A stretch of DNA of 64,000 nucleotides, taken from assembly GCA_002722255.1 (NCBI GenBank), contig PBLD01000002.1, positions 134,420 through 198,419 of the forward strand, given 5' to 3'. The notes beneath the pieces were generated by a model that searched no databases, was not told the origin of the DNA, and saw only the letters and a list, made by a program, of their open reading frames with translations. Origin of the DNA: Winogradskyella sp. (GTDB lineage Bacteria; Bacteroidota; Bacteroidia; Flavobacteriales; Flavobacteriaceae). The translations under genes and the position numbers were made by a program. Each line of letters starts with the position of its first letter. Within the stretch, counting starts at the first letter, position 1. Positions 26,048 to 34,908 of the stretch are shown here, one piece after another.

Positions 26048-27355
26048 TTGAAAAAGTTTTTTCACTACATAAATAATGAAGTTTTAGTAAAAGCCGCAAG
26101 TCTTAATACGGCTAATATTAGTATCAAGATTCTTGCAGGAATACTAATATCTAAGTTTATAGCATTATTTATTGGCCCAGAGGGTATGGCATTAATTGGA
26201 AATTTAAGAAATTTTCTAAGTACAATTCAATCCATATCTATAGCAGGTTTATACAATGGTTTTGTTAAGCTTATTGGGAAGCATAAGAATAACGAGAAGG
26301 AGTTAACCAATACACTTTCTACAGTATTTTACTTTGGCTTTTTTGCGTCATTAATTTTGGCTTTTTTATGCTATTATAATGCAGAGTTTGTTAATGAACT
26401 TATTTTCTTCAATAATAATTATGTCTATATTATTGAAAAAATGGCTATTGTACTGCCGTTCTATGCCTTAAATATGTTTGTGTTTGCCATAATGAATGGC
26501 TTCTCTAAGTACAGGATATTATTAGTTATAAATATAATAGGTCAAATTTTAGGCTTACTTGTAACACTTCTATTAATAAAGCAAGAAAACATCGACGGCG
26601 CTTTAATTGCAGTAGTAATTACTCCTGCACTTAATCTTCTGATAACAATAGTAGGTATTGCATTTAGAAAAAATTTAATGTCAATTATCAATATTACGAA
26701 TATTCAGATTTCAGTGCTTAGAAACTTAACTCCGAATATGATTATGGCATTAGTGTCATCAATTGCTTTGCCAATTGTATATATTATAATTAGAAATTAT
26801 ATTATTTCAGAAATAGGAATTAAGGAGGCAGGTTATTGGACTGCTGTAACAAGAGTTTCAGATTACTATCTAATGTTTATTAACTCATTAATGGCATTGT
26901 ATATTTTACCTCGATTTGCAGAATTAAAAACCCAAACTGAGTTTAGAAAAGAAGTGTTTAGTTTTTATAAAACTGTTTTGCCAATTTTTGCTGTTATTCT
27001 TGGTGTTATTTATTTAAGCCGAAGCTTACTTGTTAATCTACTCTTTACTGAAGAATTTAGACCTATTGAAGATTTAATGGGTTATCAAATTCTGGGCGAC
27101 TTTATGCGTGTAATGTCTATGGTTATTGCTTATAAGTTCTTGGCCAAAAAGATGTTTACACACTTTATCATTATAGAAGTATTTTTGTTTGTTATTATGT
27201 ACTTTTCTAGCATTTATCTCATTGATGCTTTTGGGATAAAAGGTGCCGTAATGGGACATTGCTTAAGTTATTTAATGCACTTTGGAATTGTTTTGCTAAT
27301 TTTTGGTAGTTCTTTATTTGGTGTAATAAATGATGAAAGCATTGATGATTATTAA
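26048..27355 (+). CDS. O-antigen/polysaccharide flippase (Wzx-like), first of two tandem copies
   Basis: 435 residues with about 12 membrane helices and the O-antigen translocase pattern (ASLNTANISIKILAGIL, then GPEGMALIGNLRNFLS). Wzx proteins move undecaprenyl-linked repeat units to the periplasmic face. The start is TTG immediately after the aminotransferase stop. The next gene is a paralogue: both share GYWTAV near the middle and LGDFMR/LGDFVR followed by a KFLAKK/QFLAKR stretch late in the protein. Confidence 0.88.
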   Translation: MKKFFHYINNEVLVKAASLNTANISIKILAGILISKFIALFIGPEGMALIGNLRNFLSTIQSISIAGLYNGFVKLIGKHKNNEKELTNTLSTVFYFGFFASLILAFLCYYNAEFVNELIFFNNNYVYIIEKMAIVLPFYALNMFVFAIMNGFSKYRILLVINIIGQILGLLVTLLLIKQENIDGALIAVVITPALNLLITIVGIAFRKNLMSIINITNIQISVLRNLTPNMIMALVSSIALPIVYIIIRNYIISEIGIKEAGYWTAVTRVSDYYLMFINSLMALYILPRFAELKTQTEFRKEVFSFYKTVLPIFAVILGVIYLSRSLLVNLLFTEEFRPIEDLMGYQILGDFMRVMSMVIAYKFLAKKMFTHFIIIEVFLFVIMYFSSIYLIDAFGIKGAVMGHCLSYLMHFGIVLLIFGSSLFGVINDESIDDY

Positions 27356-27366
27356 TAGCATTGTGC

Positions 27367-28644
27367 ATGAAACTTCCTGGATTCATAAGAAACAATATTA
27401 TACTTAAGATTACATCGCTTAATGCATTTGTTATTGCTATTAGGTTAGTTATTTCGGGTTTTACACAATGGTTGTTGGCAATTACTTTTGGGGAAGCTGG
27501 AATTGCCAGAATTGGTCAGGTTAGAAATATTATGGGCATGTTAACCAGTATTTCTTCTCTCGGTATTTTTAATGGTATTGTAAAATATGTTGCTGAGCAT
27601 AAAAATAATAAGACAGAATTAAGTAAGCTTTTTTCAACAGCAACAGTTTTTATTACCATAGGTTCTTTTATTTCAGGAGTAGTTCTCTTCTTTTGTGCTG
27701 ATCATTTTTCAGAGATTTTATTCAAATCCAATGACTTTACTTTTGTGTTTAGAGTCATTGCTTTTATTGTACCATTCATAGCTTTAAACCGTGCACTATA
27801 TGGTGTTCTTAATGGCTTATCTGAATATAAAAATTATGCAAGAATAGAGTTAATAAGTTATTTGTTGTCGGCAGTGCTCTTTGTGGCAGCGTTATACAAT
27901 GGTAATTTAGAAGCAGCAATTTTGGCCATAGCCATTGCACCAGTAATTCAATTGGGAGTCATCATAATTGTGTTCGGAAAAGTTTTAAAACGTTATGTTG
28001 ACTTCAAGACATTAACGTTGAGCTTAGACTACAGGAATAGTTTATTAGCTTTTACATTAATGTCCTTTGTGTCTACATTTCTACTTAACTATATAGAGTT
28101 AAATGTTATTAGTCTCATAGAAAATAAAATTAATATTAATGAAGCAGGTTATTGGACAGCCGTAAGTTTTATATCAAAAAATTATATGGTTTTTGCTTCA
28201 GGTTTATTTACGTTGTATGTAATTCCCAGGTTTGCTAATATTCATACTAAGGAAGCCTTTAAAAATGAAGTTTTTAATATCTACAAAACGATATTACCAA
28301 TCTTTGGTTTAGGAATGATTTTGGTTTATCTGTTAAGGCACGTGATAATAGATGTTATTTATCCAGATTTTAAAGGGATGGCTCCTTTATTCAAATGGCA
28401 GTTGTTGGGTGATTTTGTTAGACTTTGTAGTTTGATTATTGCACATCAATTTTTAGCAAAACGACAGGTTAAAAGCTTTGTGATTACAGAAATTATTTCG
28501 CTTGTTTTATTTTATGTACTCACAGTTTTATTCTTAAATTATTTTAGCACAGAAGGTGTAGTGATTGCGCATTTAGTAAGGTATGTTATATATCTTATTA
28601 TTGTTAGTATATTAATATTTAGATCTTTTAAGTCTAGCAAGTAA
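27367..28644 (+). CDS. O-antigen/polysaccharide flippase (Wzx-like), second tandem copy
   Basis: 425 residues from the ATG at 27367; a TTG two codons earlier is also in frame. About 12 membrane helices. Same architecture as its upstream neighbour (LNAFVIAIRLVISGF, FGEAGIARIGQVRNIMG, GYWTAVSFISKNY, LLGDFVRLCSLIIAHQFLAKR), but clearly diverged. Having two flippases side by side suggests two different lipid-linked substrates, or a duplicated gene on its way to a new role. It ends 20 bp before the convergent glycosyltransferase gene. Confidence 0.87.
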   Translation: MKLPGFIRNNIILKITSLNAFVIAIRLVISGFTQWLLAITFGEAGIARIGQVRNIMGMLTSISSLGIFNGIVKYVAEHKNNKTELSKLFSTATVFITIGSFISGVVLFFCADHFSEILFKSNDFTFVFRVIAFIVPFIALNRALYGVLNGLSEYKNYARIELISYLLSAVLFVAALYNGNLEAAILAIAIAPVIQLGVIIIVFGKVLKRYVDFKTLTLSLDYRNSLLAFTLMSFVSTFLLNYIELNVISLIENKININEAGYWTAVSFISKNYMVFASGLFTLYVIPRFANIHTKEAFKNEVFNIYKTILPIFGLGMILVYLLRHVIIDVIYPDFKGMAPLFKWQLLGDFVRLCSLIIAHQFLAKRQVKSFVITEIISLVLFYVLTVLFLNYFSTEGVVIAHLVRYVIYLIIVSILIFRSFKSSK

Positions 28645-28664
28645 TAAATAGTAATTAAAACTTT

Positions 28665-29492
28665 TTATTTGTTAATACGTAACTTAAAAAACATAAAAAT
28701 GGCTCCATAAAGTCGATATGGAAGAATTTTGATATTATATATGGCATTTTCGAAATTAGAGTAGGTTGTGGTATGGATGTTAATTCCAAATTCTTCTGAG
28801 TTGAAGGTTCGCATTCGTTTTAGATATCGTGTTGTTGTATTTGCTTGATTTTTTGAATGAATCAATTGAATCCACAATCTTTTCTTAGTATATATTATAT
28901 GTTTTTCGCAATTAAACCTCCAAGAAATATGTTCTTTAAATAGTACAGTTTTAATATCATCAGAAGCTTCGATTAGACTTATAAATGGATTAAAGGCATA
29001 ACCTAAATATCTAATATCTTTAGAGTAGTTAAGGCTTAGCTGGTAGCCATTTTTCAAATCAATAATGGTGTTATGGCTTGGAGTGTAAAGCTCTTGAATG
29101 GTTTTTACGAAATCTCGATGGATAATGTCATCATTATCTAACCGTGTTGTAATTATAAAATGGTCTTCAGGGTCAAGAAGTGATTGTATTTTATTATTTA
29201 ATTCGGTAGGTAAACCATTAAACCCATCAACATAGATGAGCTTAATATATTCTATGTTTTTGAGTATTTCGTTAATTTTATTTTTAAAATATATAGGTGT
29301 ATCAATGTCAACCGCTATAATCCAGATAAAATTTTGATTAGATTGATTTTTTACAGATGGTAAACAGAATTTTTGAAAAAGTTGTAACCTGTTAGTAAGC
29401 CAAGATTCACTTATGCCCTTTGGAGTATTAGAATTGTTAGATTTCCAATCCTCATTTTTTAAATTAAATCTTGTGATTATAAAATGCTTCAT
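28665..29492 (-). CDS. Putative glycosyltransferase, rhamnosyltransferase-like (PF11316 type)
   Basis: 275 residues. The N-terminus KHFIITRFNLKN, then FCLPSVKNQSNQNFIWII and TTRLDNDDIIH match the family named putative rhamnosyl transferase, a GT-A-like group with the acidic LDNDD motif for nucleotide-sugar binding. The donor sugar cannot be derived from sequence. Second gene of a minus-strand pair; it starts 9 bp after the preceding GT4 stop. Confidence 0.75.
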   Translation of the reverse strand: MKHFIITRFNLKNEDWKSNNSNTPKGISESWLTNRLQLFQKFCLPSVKNQSNQNFIWIIAVDIDTPIYFKNKINEILKNIEYIKLIYVDGFNGLPTELNNKIQSLLDPEDHFIITTRLDNDDIIHRDFVKTIQELYTPSHNTIIDLKNGYQLSLNYSKDIRYLGYAFNPFISLIEASDDIKTVLFKEHISWRFNCEKHIIYTKKRLWIQLIHSKNQANTTTRYLKRMRTFNSEEFGINIHTTTYSNFENAIYNIKILPYRLYGAIFMFFKLRINK

Positions 29493-29501
29493 TTATTCTG
29501 T

Positions 29502-30647
29502 TTACAATACTTTAGTCCATATATTAATATATTTTTCCGAAGCTAAAATATAATCGTGTTCTTTTTCAATAAATTTCCTTGCTGCACTTGAAATTTCTAA
29601 AATTTTCTCTGGGTTTTGAATGAGCCACTCTAATTTTTTTGCAATACTATTTTCATTAGGTAATGCATTTATTGCAATCTCATCTTCAGTTAAATCATAA
29701 TGCTCTAACCATTCTGTTTCTGCACCAGTAAATACTACTTTACCTCTAGCCATAGCCTCTAAAGCATTATAGCCTTGGTCGTAAGCATATACTTGATCTA
29801 AAAGAATATGACAATTTTTGTAATGTTGTAGGTAGTTGCTGTATGGTAAGTCTCTAGTAATAATTATTTCAACCTTATTTGGGTATTTCTTTTCTATAAT
29901 TTTAAGCGCTTTATCAAAATATATATTACCCTTTTTTACATAAGCACTAGAGTTTATACCGTGAAAAATAATTATTTTTTTGTTCACATCTAAGGGTTGG
30001 TATTGTATCAGATCTGTATTTATTGGGTTGGGTGCTAATCCTAGATATTTAATATGATTTTTTAACGGTAGATGATAGTCCATATCCGATGCTATGATAC
30101 CATTTACATTATTTGTAATGTAATCACTTAGTCTTTTGCTATTTGGCTTTAGTTTGTTTAGAATAAATCTGAATTCATTTTTTAATTCAGTGTTTTTAAG
30201 AAAAGGTGTTAGAATAGAATATCTAAACTTTTTAGTAAAGGCATAATTTACGCTGATGTAGTCAATTCCGCAGGATAACAAAAAGATTGATTTATTGTTT
30301 TTCTTAAGTACGTTAAAAAGCTTTATTTCAAGATTCGTGTGAGTTTTTGCTATGCTTTCGTTGTAGATTTGAACCACATCAAAACCTTTTAGCTTTCTAA
30401 GTTGTAAATACCACATTAAGGCATTTTCTAGAGCATAAATATTGACTTTACTTATTTTGTATGTTGCTTGAATTATTTTATTTGTTAATCCCTCGCGAGG
30501 TAAAACCGATTGTACTTTAATATCCACAGGATATTTTTTAAACCCATCTTGTTTTCCGACCAAGGTAACATCATGGCCTAATTTCTCTAAACCTTCTTTT
30601 AACGAATTGTGTAGTCTGCTATATTCACCAACCAGTAAAATCTTCAT
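29502..30647 (-). CDS. Glycosyltransferase family 4-like (GT-B fold)
   Basis: 381 residues. N-terminal KILLVGEYSRLHNSLKEGLEKLGHDV is the first Rossmann unit; the C-terminal half has IIFHGIN, then DQVYAYDQGYNALEAMARGKVVFTG (in place of the classical EGFG..EAMA motif) and a terminal capping helix. It adds a sugar to a glycan intermediate in the cytoplasm; donor and acceptor are unknown. Transcribed divergently from the GT4 gene at 30685, with 37 bp between starts and a -7 element for each direction. Confidence 0.82.
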   Translation of the reverse strand: MKILLVGEYSRLHNSLKEGLEKLGHDVTLVGKQDGFKKYPVDIKVQSVLPREGLTNKIIQATYKISKVNIYALENALMWYLQLRKLKGFDVVQIYNESIAKTHTNLEIKLFNVLKKNNKSIFLLSCGIDYISVNYAFTKKFRYSILTPFLKNTELKNEFRFILNKLKPNSKRLSDYITNNVNGIIASDMDYHLPLKNHIKYLGLAPNPINTDLIQYQPLDVNKKIIIFHGINSSAYVKKGNIYFDKALKIIEKKYPNKVEIIITRDLPYSNYLQHYKNCHILLDQVYAYDQGYNALEAMARGKVVFTGAETEWLEHYDLTEDEIAINALPNENSIAKKLEWLIQNPEKILEISSAARKFIEKEHDYILASEKYINIWTKVL

Positions 30648-30656
30648 TTATATCGT

Positions 30657-30664
30657 TACATTTG
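30657..30664 (+). promoter_or_regulatory. Predicted promoter, -7 element, of the GT4 gene at 30685
   Basis: TACATTTG, exact TAnnTTTG match, 20 nt before the ATG. It lies 5 nt from an opposite-facing element (30670-30677). Confidence 0.55.
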
Positions 30665-30669
30665 CTTTT

Positions 30670-30677
30670 CAAAGATA
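30670..30677 (-). promoter_or_regulatory. Predicted promoter, -7 element, of the GT4 gene at 30647
   Basis: Minus strand TATCTTTG, exact TAnnTTTG match, 22 nt before the ATG of the minus-strand gene. Start sites of the two divergent transcripts would overlap by several nucleotides. Confidence 0.55.
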
Positions 30678-30684
30678 GTTGTAA

Positions 30685-31776
30685 ATGATTAAAACCAACA
30701 CCAAAAAAATATGTATTGTTGTTACTTGCCTTGGTGGTGGTGGTGCCGAGCGTTCTTCGGCGCTGTTATCTCAAATGTTAGATAATTTAGGGTATGATGT
30801 GCACATTGTTTCTGTTTTAGATAAAATAGATTATCCTTATAAGGGTAAGTTGTTTAATCTGGGTAAATTAAAGCAAAAAAACGATACACTATTAGGAAGG
30901 TTGAATCGACTTTTAATCTTTAAAAAATATTTGAAAACTAACAATATAGATGTTGTTATAGACAGTAGAGCTCGAGTGCAGGCCTACAGAGAGTTTATTA
31001 TTACAACATTAATATATAAGCTTCCTGCCATTTATGTATTGCATAATTACAATTACAAAAAGACATTTACAAAATACAGCTGGCTTAACAGATTGTTGTA
31101 CAAGAATAAAAAAATGGTTGCTGTCTCAAAAGCTGCGGAAAAACTATACAAAACAACTTATAAACTAAATGATATTTCTACAATCTATAACGGATTTAAT
31201 TTTGAAGAGATTTTGAAGCAATCTAACGAGAAGGTTGGTGTTGAAATAGAAAATTACATTATTTACTTTGGTAGATTAGATGATGAACATAAAAACCTAA
31301 AATTACTATTAGACGCTTATAAAATATCTCAATTGCCTGAAGCTAATGTAAGCTTGCTAATATTAGGTAGCGGTCCGGATGAAGCTATGCTGCAAGAGTA
31401 TTCAAAATCGTTAAATCTGGATGATAATGTAGTTTTTCATGGATTTGAAAAGAATCCCTATCCATACATAAAAAGAGCTTTATGTTCTGTGTTAACAAGT
31501 AGGTACGAAGGGTTTCCTATGGCTATACCAGAAGCATTATCTTTAAATGTGCCTGTGGTTTCTGTAGATTGTAAATCTGGTCCTAATGAGATTATAATCA
31601 ATAGCCACAATGGATTGTTAGTAGATAATTATAACGCAGAGTTGTTTGCAAATGCACTTAATAGAATGGTATTTGATAAGAATTTACACTTACATTGCAA
31701 GTCTAATGCAAGAGAAAGTGTGAAAGCACTATCAATGGCAAATATTGCAAAACAATGGCAAGCGATTTTAAATTAA
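30685..31776 (+). CDS. Glycosyltransferase family 4
   Basis: 363 residues, GT-B fold. GGGGAER at 17-23 is the N-terminal glycine-rich loop of the family; the C-terminal domain begins with YIIYFGRLDDEHKNLKLLLDAY and has LLILGSGPDEAML, HGFEKNPYPYIKRA and EGFPMAIPEAL (the E-x7-E nucleotide-sugar motif). A GalNAc/GlcNAc-like transferase of the N-acetylgalactosamine-transferase type is plausible from the GGGGAER start, but the sugar is not determinable. The ketoisomerase gene follows 14 bp downstream. Confidence 0.9.
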   Translation: MIKTNTKKICIVVTCLGGGGAERSSALLSQMLDNLGYDVHIVSVLDKIDYPYKGKLFNLGKLKQKNDTLLGRLNRLLIFKKYLKTNNIDVVIDSRARVQAYREFIITTLIYKLPAIYVLHNYNYKKTFTKYSWLNRLLYKNKKMVAVSKAAEKLYKTTYKLNDISTIYNGFNFEEILKQSNEKVGVEIENYIIYFGRLDDEHKNLKLLLDAYKISQLPEANVSLLILGSGPDEAMLQEYSKSLNLDDNVVFHGFEKNPYPYIKRALCSVLTSRYEGFPMAIPEALSLNVPVVSVDCKSGPNEIIINSHNGLLVDNYNAELFANALNRMVFDKNLHLHCKSNARESVKALSMANIAKQWQAILN

Positions 31777-31790
31777 AAAATAACCACAGC

Positions 31791-32198
31791 ATGAGTAATG
31801 TGAAACAGATAAAATTCATAGAAATACCAAAGGTGCATGACGAACGTGGTTCATTGGCAGTTATAGAAAAAGATGTGCTACCTTTTGCTATAAAGCGTAT
31901 TTACTATTTATTTGACGTGCCTAGCAGTAGTTACCGAGGCGGACATGCTCATAAAGAGCAAGAATCCATCATAATTGCACTTAGTGGTAGTTTTGAAGTT
32001 ATAGTAGATGATGGTTCTTCTCGAGAACGAATTATGCTAAATAAACCAACACAAGGTTTGTTTATATCTACAAACGTTTGGAGAGAAATTGATAATTTTT
32101 CCTCTGGTGCTGTTTGTTTGGTGCTAGCTTCAACCACATATAATGAGGCAGAATACATAAGAAATTATCAGGATTTTAAAAATCACGTCACAGGATAA
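31791..32198 (+). CDS. dTDP-4-oxo-sugar 3,4-ketoisomerase (FdtA/QdtA/WxcM-like cupin)
   Basis: 135 residues from the chosen ATG at 31791; an upstream in-frame ATG at 31755 would overlap the GT4 gene and give a non-conserved extension. A single cupin domain: DERGSLAVIE, then RGGHAHKEQE (the catalytic/His motif of the family), SGSFEVIVDDG and a final YNEAEYIRNYQDF. These enzymes move the keto group of dTDP-4-oxo-6-deoxyglucose from C4 to C3, preparing it for 3-amination. The fitting aminotransferase is at 24944. The 3' end overlaps the convergent GT2 gene by 16 bp. Confidence 0.87.
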   Translation: MSNVKQIKFIEIPKVHDERGSLAVIEKDVLPFAIKRIYYLFDVPSSSYRGGHAHKEQESIIIALSGSFEVIVDDGSSRERIMLNKPTQGLFISTNVWREIDNFSSGAVCLVLASTTYNEAEYIRNYQDFKNHVTG

Positions 32199-33106
32199 TA
32201 AAGCTTTTCTCCATTAAGCGATTTTAGCTTAAGCAATAATCTAACGATCCATCTTGGAGCAAATAAAATGATGCGTTGTTCTGGGCGAAGATTTTTTGGA
32301 TTTATATGGCTGCTGTAAAATTTAAAACGCTCTGTGTTTTTCTCAAGCTTACTTAATATGGCTAAAGGAAAGCGGTTTCTGTCTAAATAACGCTTAAGAC
32401 TTTTGTTTGATTTTTCTAATTCAAAATACTTGTCATATTTCGGTTTGTTCTTTACACTAAAAACAGTATTACTTAAGCTTTCAGGAACGTAATTATAATA
32501 AGCTAATATTTCATTTATAAATACAACCTTGTAGTTAAGTCCAATGCGTATCCAAAGATCAGTGTCTTGTCCAGAAACAATAGAGGGATCAAAGTAACCG
32601 GTTTTTTTGAGTATCTCATTTTTAAAAACAACACTAGAACTTGTAATGATGGTGTGGTCTAAGCTAGATTCAAAAAAGTTTCGAACTGCATAAGTTTTCT
32701 CTTGCTTAAAATTATACGTAGCAGCAACTATTTTGTCTTCATATTTGTGTGCAACTGCGGTAGCAAAAACAGATTCGTTAGGAAATGAAATAATGCAATC
32801 GTGTACTTTTTTAAGATAATCCGCATCCCAAAGATCGTCACCATCGAGTAGAGCGATAAAAGCATTGCCTGCAGCTTTAATACCTGTGTTTCTACATTGA
32901 GATGCGCCTTGATTTTTAGTGCTAATAATTTTTAATCTTTCGTCTTTAAACCCTTCGATTATATCAAGGCTATTGTCTGTAGAGCCATCATTAACAACTA
33001 TGAGTTCAAAATCTTTAAACGATTGTTTTAGTACACTTTCAATTGTAGCTTTTATATACTTTTCTTTATTAAAGACAGATATGATTACCGAAAAAGAAAC
33101 ACTCAT
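32183..33106 (-). CDS. Glycosyltransferase family 2
   Basis: 307 residues from the ATG at 33106, 2 nt after the preceding gene's stop; an in-frame ATG at 33136 lies inside that gene and is less likely. GT-A domain: FSVIISVFNKEKYI, VVNDGSTDNS, LLDGDDLWD (DxD) and DTDLWIRIG. The C-terminal 80 residues are basic and amphipathic (FAPRWIVRLLLKLKSL), perhaps membrane-associating. Role in assembling the surface glycan; sugar unknown. Confidence 0.88.
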   Translation of the reverse strand: MSVSFSVIISVFNKEKYIKATIESVLKQSFKDFELIVVNDGSTDNSLDIIEGFKDERLKIISTKNQGASQCRNTGIKAAGNAFIALLDGDDLWDADYLKKVHDCIISFPNESVFATAVAHKYEDKIVAATYNFKQEKTYAVRNFFESSLDHTIITSSSVVFKNEILKKTGYFDPSIVSGQDTDLWIRIGLNYKVVFINEILAYYNYVPESLSNTVFSVKNKPKYDKYFELEKSNKSLKRYLDRNRFPLAILSKLEKNTERFKFYSSHINPKNLRPEQRIILFAPRWIVRLLLKLKSLNGEKLYYPVT

Positions 33107-33108
33107 GT

Positions 33109-34002
33109 TTAAGAGTTTAGATGACAATAATAACACAAACGATAGATATCAAAAATAAATAACGAAGGTGAATTGCTTAGAAGATTCTTTTCAAAATTAG
33201 GTTTAAAGCGTTTATAAATAAAACTCAAAATAAAGCCTAATCGGAATTTATTTATGGTTTTGTACGTGCGTGAAATTAAAGTGTAATTTGGGTCTATGAG
33301 ATCGTTTTTTATAAATAAATTAATGGCCTCTACAGACTCTAAAGACTTTTTTATAAAGGTTACGCTATCTTCAATACCTAAGTGGTAGGTTGGGTTATCA
33401 ATATGTTTTACAGGTATGTTATGTTGTCTTAAATTGTATGAAAATAAGGTGTCTTCGTGTCTAAAGTTAGGTATCTCCTCATTGAATTTTACCGTACTAA
33501 AAATGCTTTTGTGAATTAAAAAATTTAATGTCAAAAAGCTAAGATATACATCCTTGTTTCTATCTAAATAATTTAAAGCTTCTCGTTTTTTACCGTAATG
33601 CCATCGCAGTGTTTTTAAGTCATCTTGGTCAGTTTCTGGGTACAAAATACCTCCGTAAATAACACAAGGCTCTTCATTTGTTTCAGATATGTAATTTAAA
33701 ATAAAGTCTTCTGATATAGGCATTACGTCTGCATCTAAAAACAATAACCAATTGTACTTGGCATCTTGAGAAAGTTTGTTTCTTATAGCACTTCTGCCAA
33801 TGTTGTTGGGAAGTATCTTAAAGTTACAGTTTTCTAAAGCATTAAGAGATTCATTTTTAGCTACAATGTTATTATCGGTAGAGCAATCATCGTAGATTAA
33901 AATTTCAAAGTTTTGATTGAGTTGCTTTAAACATTGCGCATGCACTTTCGTTACTAACGGTACCACATCGTAATTATATGTAGGTATAAGAATGGAAAGC
34001 AT
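33109..34002 (-). CDS. Glycosyltransferase family 2
   Basis: 297 residues. LSILIPTYNYDVVPLV, IYDDCSTDNN, NIGRSAIRNKLSQDAKYNW-like region and LFLDADVMP (DxD) define a GT-A family 2 enzyme; FRHEDTLFSYNLRQHNIPVKHIDNP follows. The C-terminus has a hydrophobic stretch (FRLGFILSFIYKRF). It is 3 bp after ftsE and 2 bp before the next GT2 start, so three minus-strand genes probably share one transcript although ftsE serves division. Confidence 0.87.
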   Translation of the reverse strand: MLSILIPTYNYDVVPLVTKVHAQCLKQLNQNFEILIYDDCSTDNNIVAKNESLNALENCNFKILPNNIGRSAIRNKLSQDAKYNWLLFLDADVMPISEDFILNYISETNEEPCVIYGGILYPETDQDDLKTLRWHYGKKREALNYLDRNKDVYLSFLTLNFLIHKSIFSTVKFNEEIPNFRHEDTLFSYNLRQHNIPVKHIDNPTYHLGIEDSVTFIKKSLESVEAINLFIKNDLIDPNYTLISRTYKTINKFRLGFILSFIYKRFKPNFEKNLLSNSPSLFIFDIYRLCYYCHLNS

Positions 34003-34005
34003 GGG

Positions 34006-34689
34006 TTAGTTTTTCCTTTGTACCACTTCAAAAACCTTATTTTCATCACACTTTAAGGTTTTACTCGGATACTTTAGTAGCAATGCATAATCGTGTGTAG
34101 CCATTAAAATGGTATTGCCATTTTTATTAATGTCTTGTAACACTTCCATGACCTCAATGCTGGTTTGTGGATCCAAGTTACCAGTTGGCTCATCAGCTAA
34201 AATCAATTCCGGATCATTAAGCAGCGCTCTTGCGATGGCTATACGTTGTTGTTCTCCTCCAGAAAGCTCATGAGGAAACTTAAAACCTTTGGTTTTCATA
34301 GCTACTTTATCCAGCACCTTTTCAATGCGCTCTTTTATTTTGTCTTTATCCTTCCAGCCAGTAGCTTTAAGTACAAATTCAAGATTACTATTTATAGTGC
34401 GATCTGGTAATAATTTAAAATCCTGAAACACAATACCCAGTTTTCTACGTAAAAAAGGGATGTCTTTTTCCTTCATGGTTCTTAGGTTAAAATCAACTAT
34501 AGTACCATCACCTTCAGTAAGTTCTAAGTCGCCATAAAGTGTTTTCATAAAACTACTTTTACCACTTCCTGTTTTACCTATAAGGTAAACAAAATCACCT
34601 TTTTGCATCTCAAAGTTAACATCAGATAAGACCATATTGCCACCTTGATATATCGTTGCGTTTTTAAGTTGTAAAACAGTTTCGGACAT
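34006..34689 (-). CDS. ftsE: Cell division ABC-transporter ATP-binding protein FtsE
   Basis: 227 residues from the ATG at 34689 (MSETVLQLKNATI); the longer reading frame to 34740 adds 17 unlikely residues. Walker A GKTGSGKSS, Q-loop FQDFKLLPD with RTINSN, signature LSGGEQQRIAIARAL, Walker B LILADEPTGNLDP and H-loop ATHDY are all intact. FtsE with FtsX controls peptidoglycan hydrolases at the division site. Here ftsX is not adjacent, as is usual in Bacteroidota. First gene of a minus-strand run with two GT2 genes. Confidence 0.88.
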   Translation of the reverse strand: MSETVLQLKNATIYQGGNMVLSDVNFEMQKGDFVYLIGKTGSGKSSFMKTLYGDLELTEGDGTIVDFNLRTMKEKDIPFLRRKLGIVFQDFKLLPDRTINSNLEFVLKATGWKDKDKIKERIEKVLDKVAMKTKGFKFPHELSGGEQQRIAIARALLNDPELILADEPTGNLDPQTSIEVMEVLQDINKNGNTILMATHDYALLLKYPSKTLKCDENKVFEVVQRKN

Positions 34690-34852
34690 AGTTAAAATTG
34701 AAAAAATTTGTAGTTGTAAATGTATTATTAATTCGCTCAATAATCAAACGCTAATCATATTGTTTAAGTACAAAAGCGTTAAAGAAAATATAAAACCAAA
34801 CCCTATTTTATAATTATGCAGCTTTTCTATCGTTATAAATTTTGTATTCAAT

Positions 34853-34860
34853 TATATTTG
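34853..34860 (+). promoter_or_regulatory. Predicted promoter, -7 element, of the TPR gene
   Basis: TATATTTG matches TAnnTTTG exactly. It lies 49 nt before the ATG at 34909 and inside the longer reading frame from 34816, which supports the later start. Confidence 0.5.
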
Positions 34861-34908
34861 AATAGTGATAACTTATCATCAATAAATATTAATCAAAAAA
34901 CGACGCTG

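Noticed and set aside
34690..34740. N-terminal extension of FtsE
   Set aside because: The 17 extra residues are hydrophobic and unlike the family; MSETVLQLKN is the natural start.
34816..34908. N-terminal extension of the TPR protein
   Set aside because: The segment contains an exact -7 promoter box and would bury the signal peptide 32 residues inside the protein.
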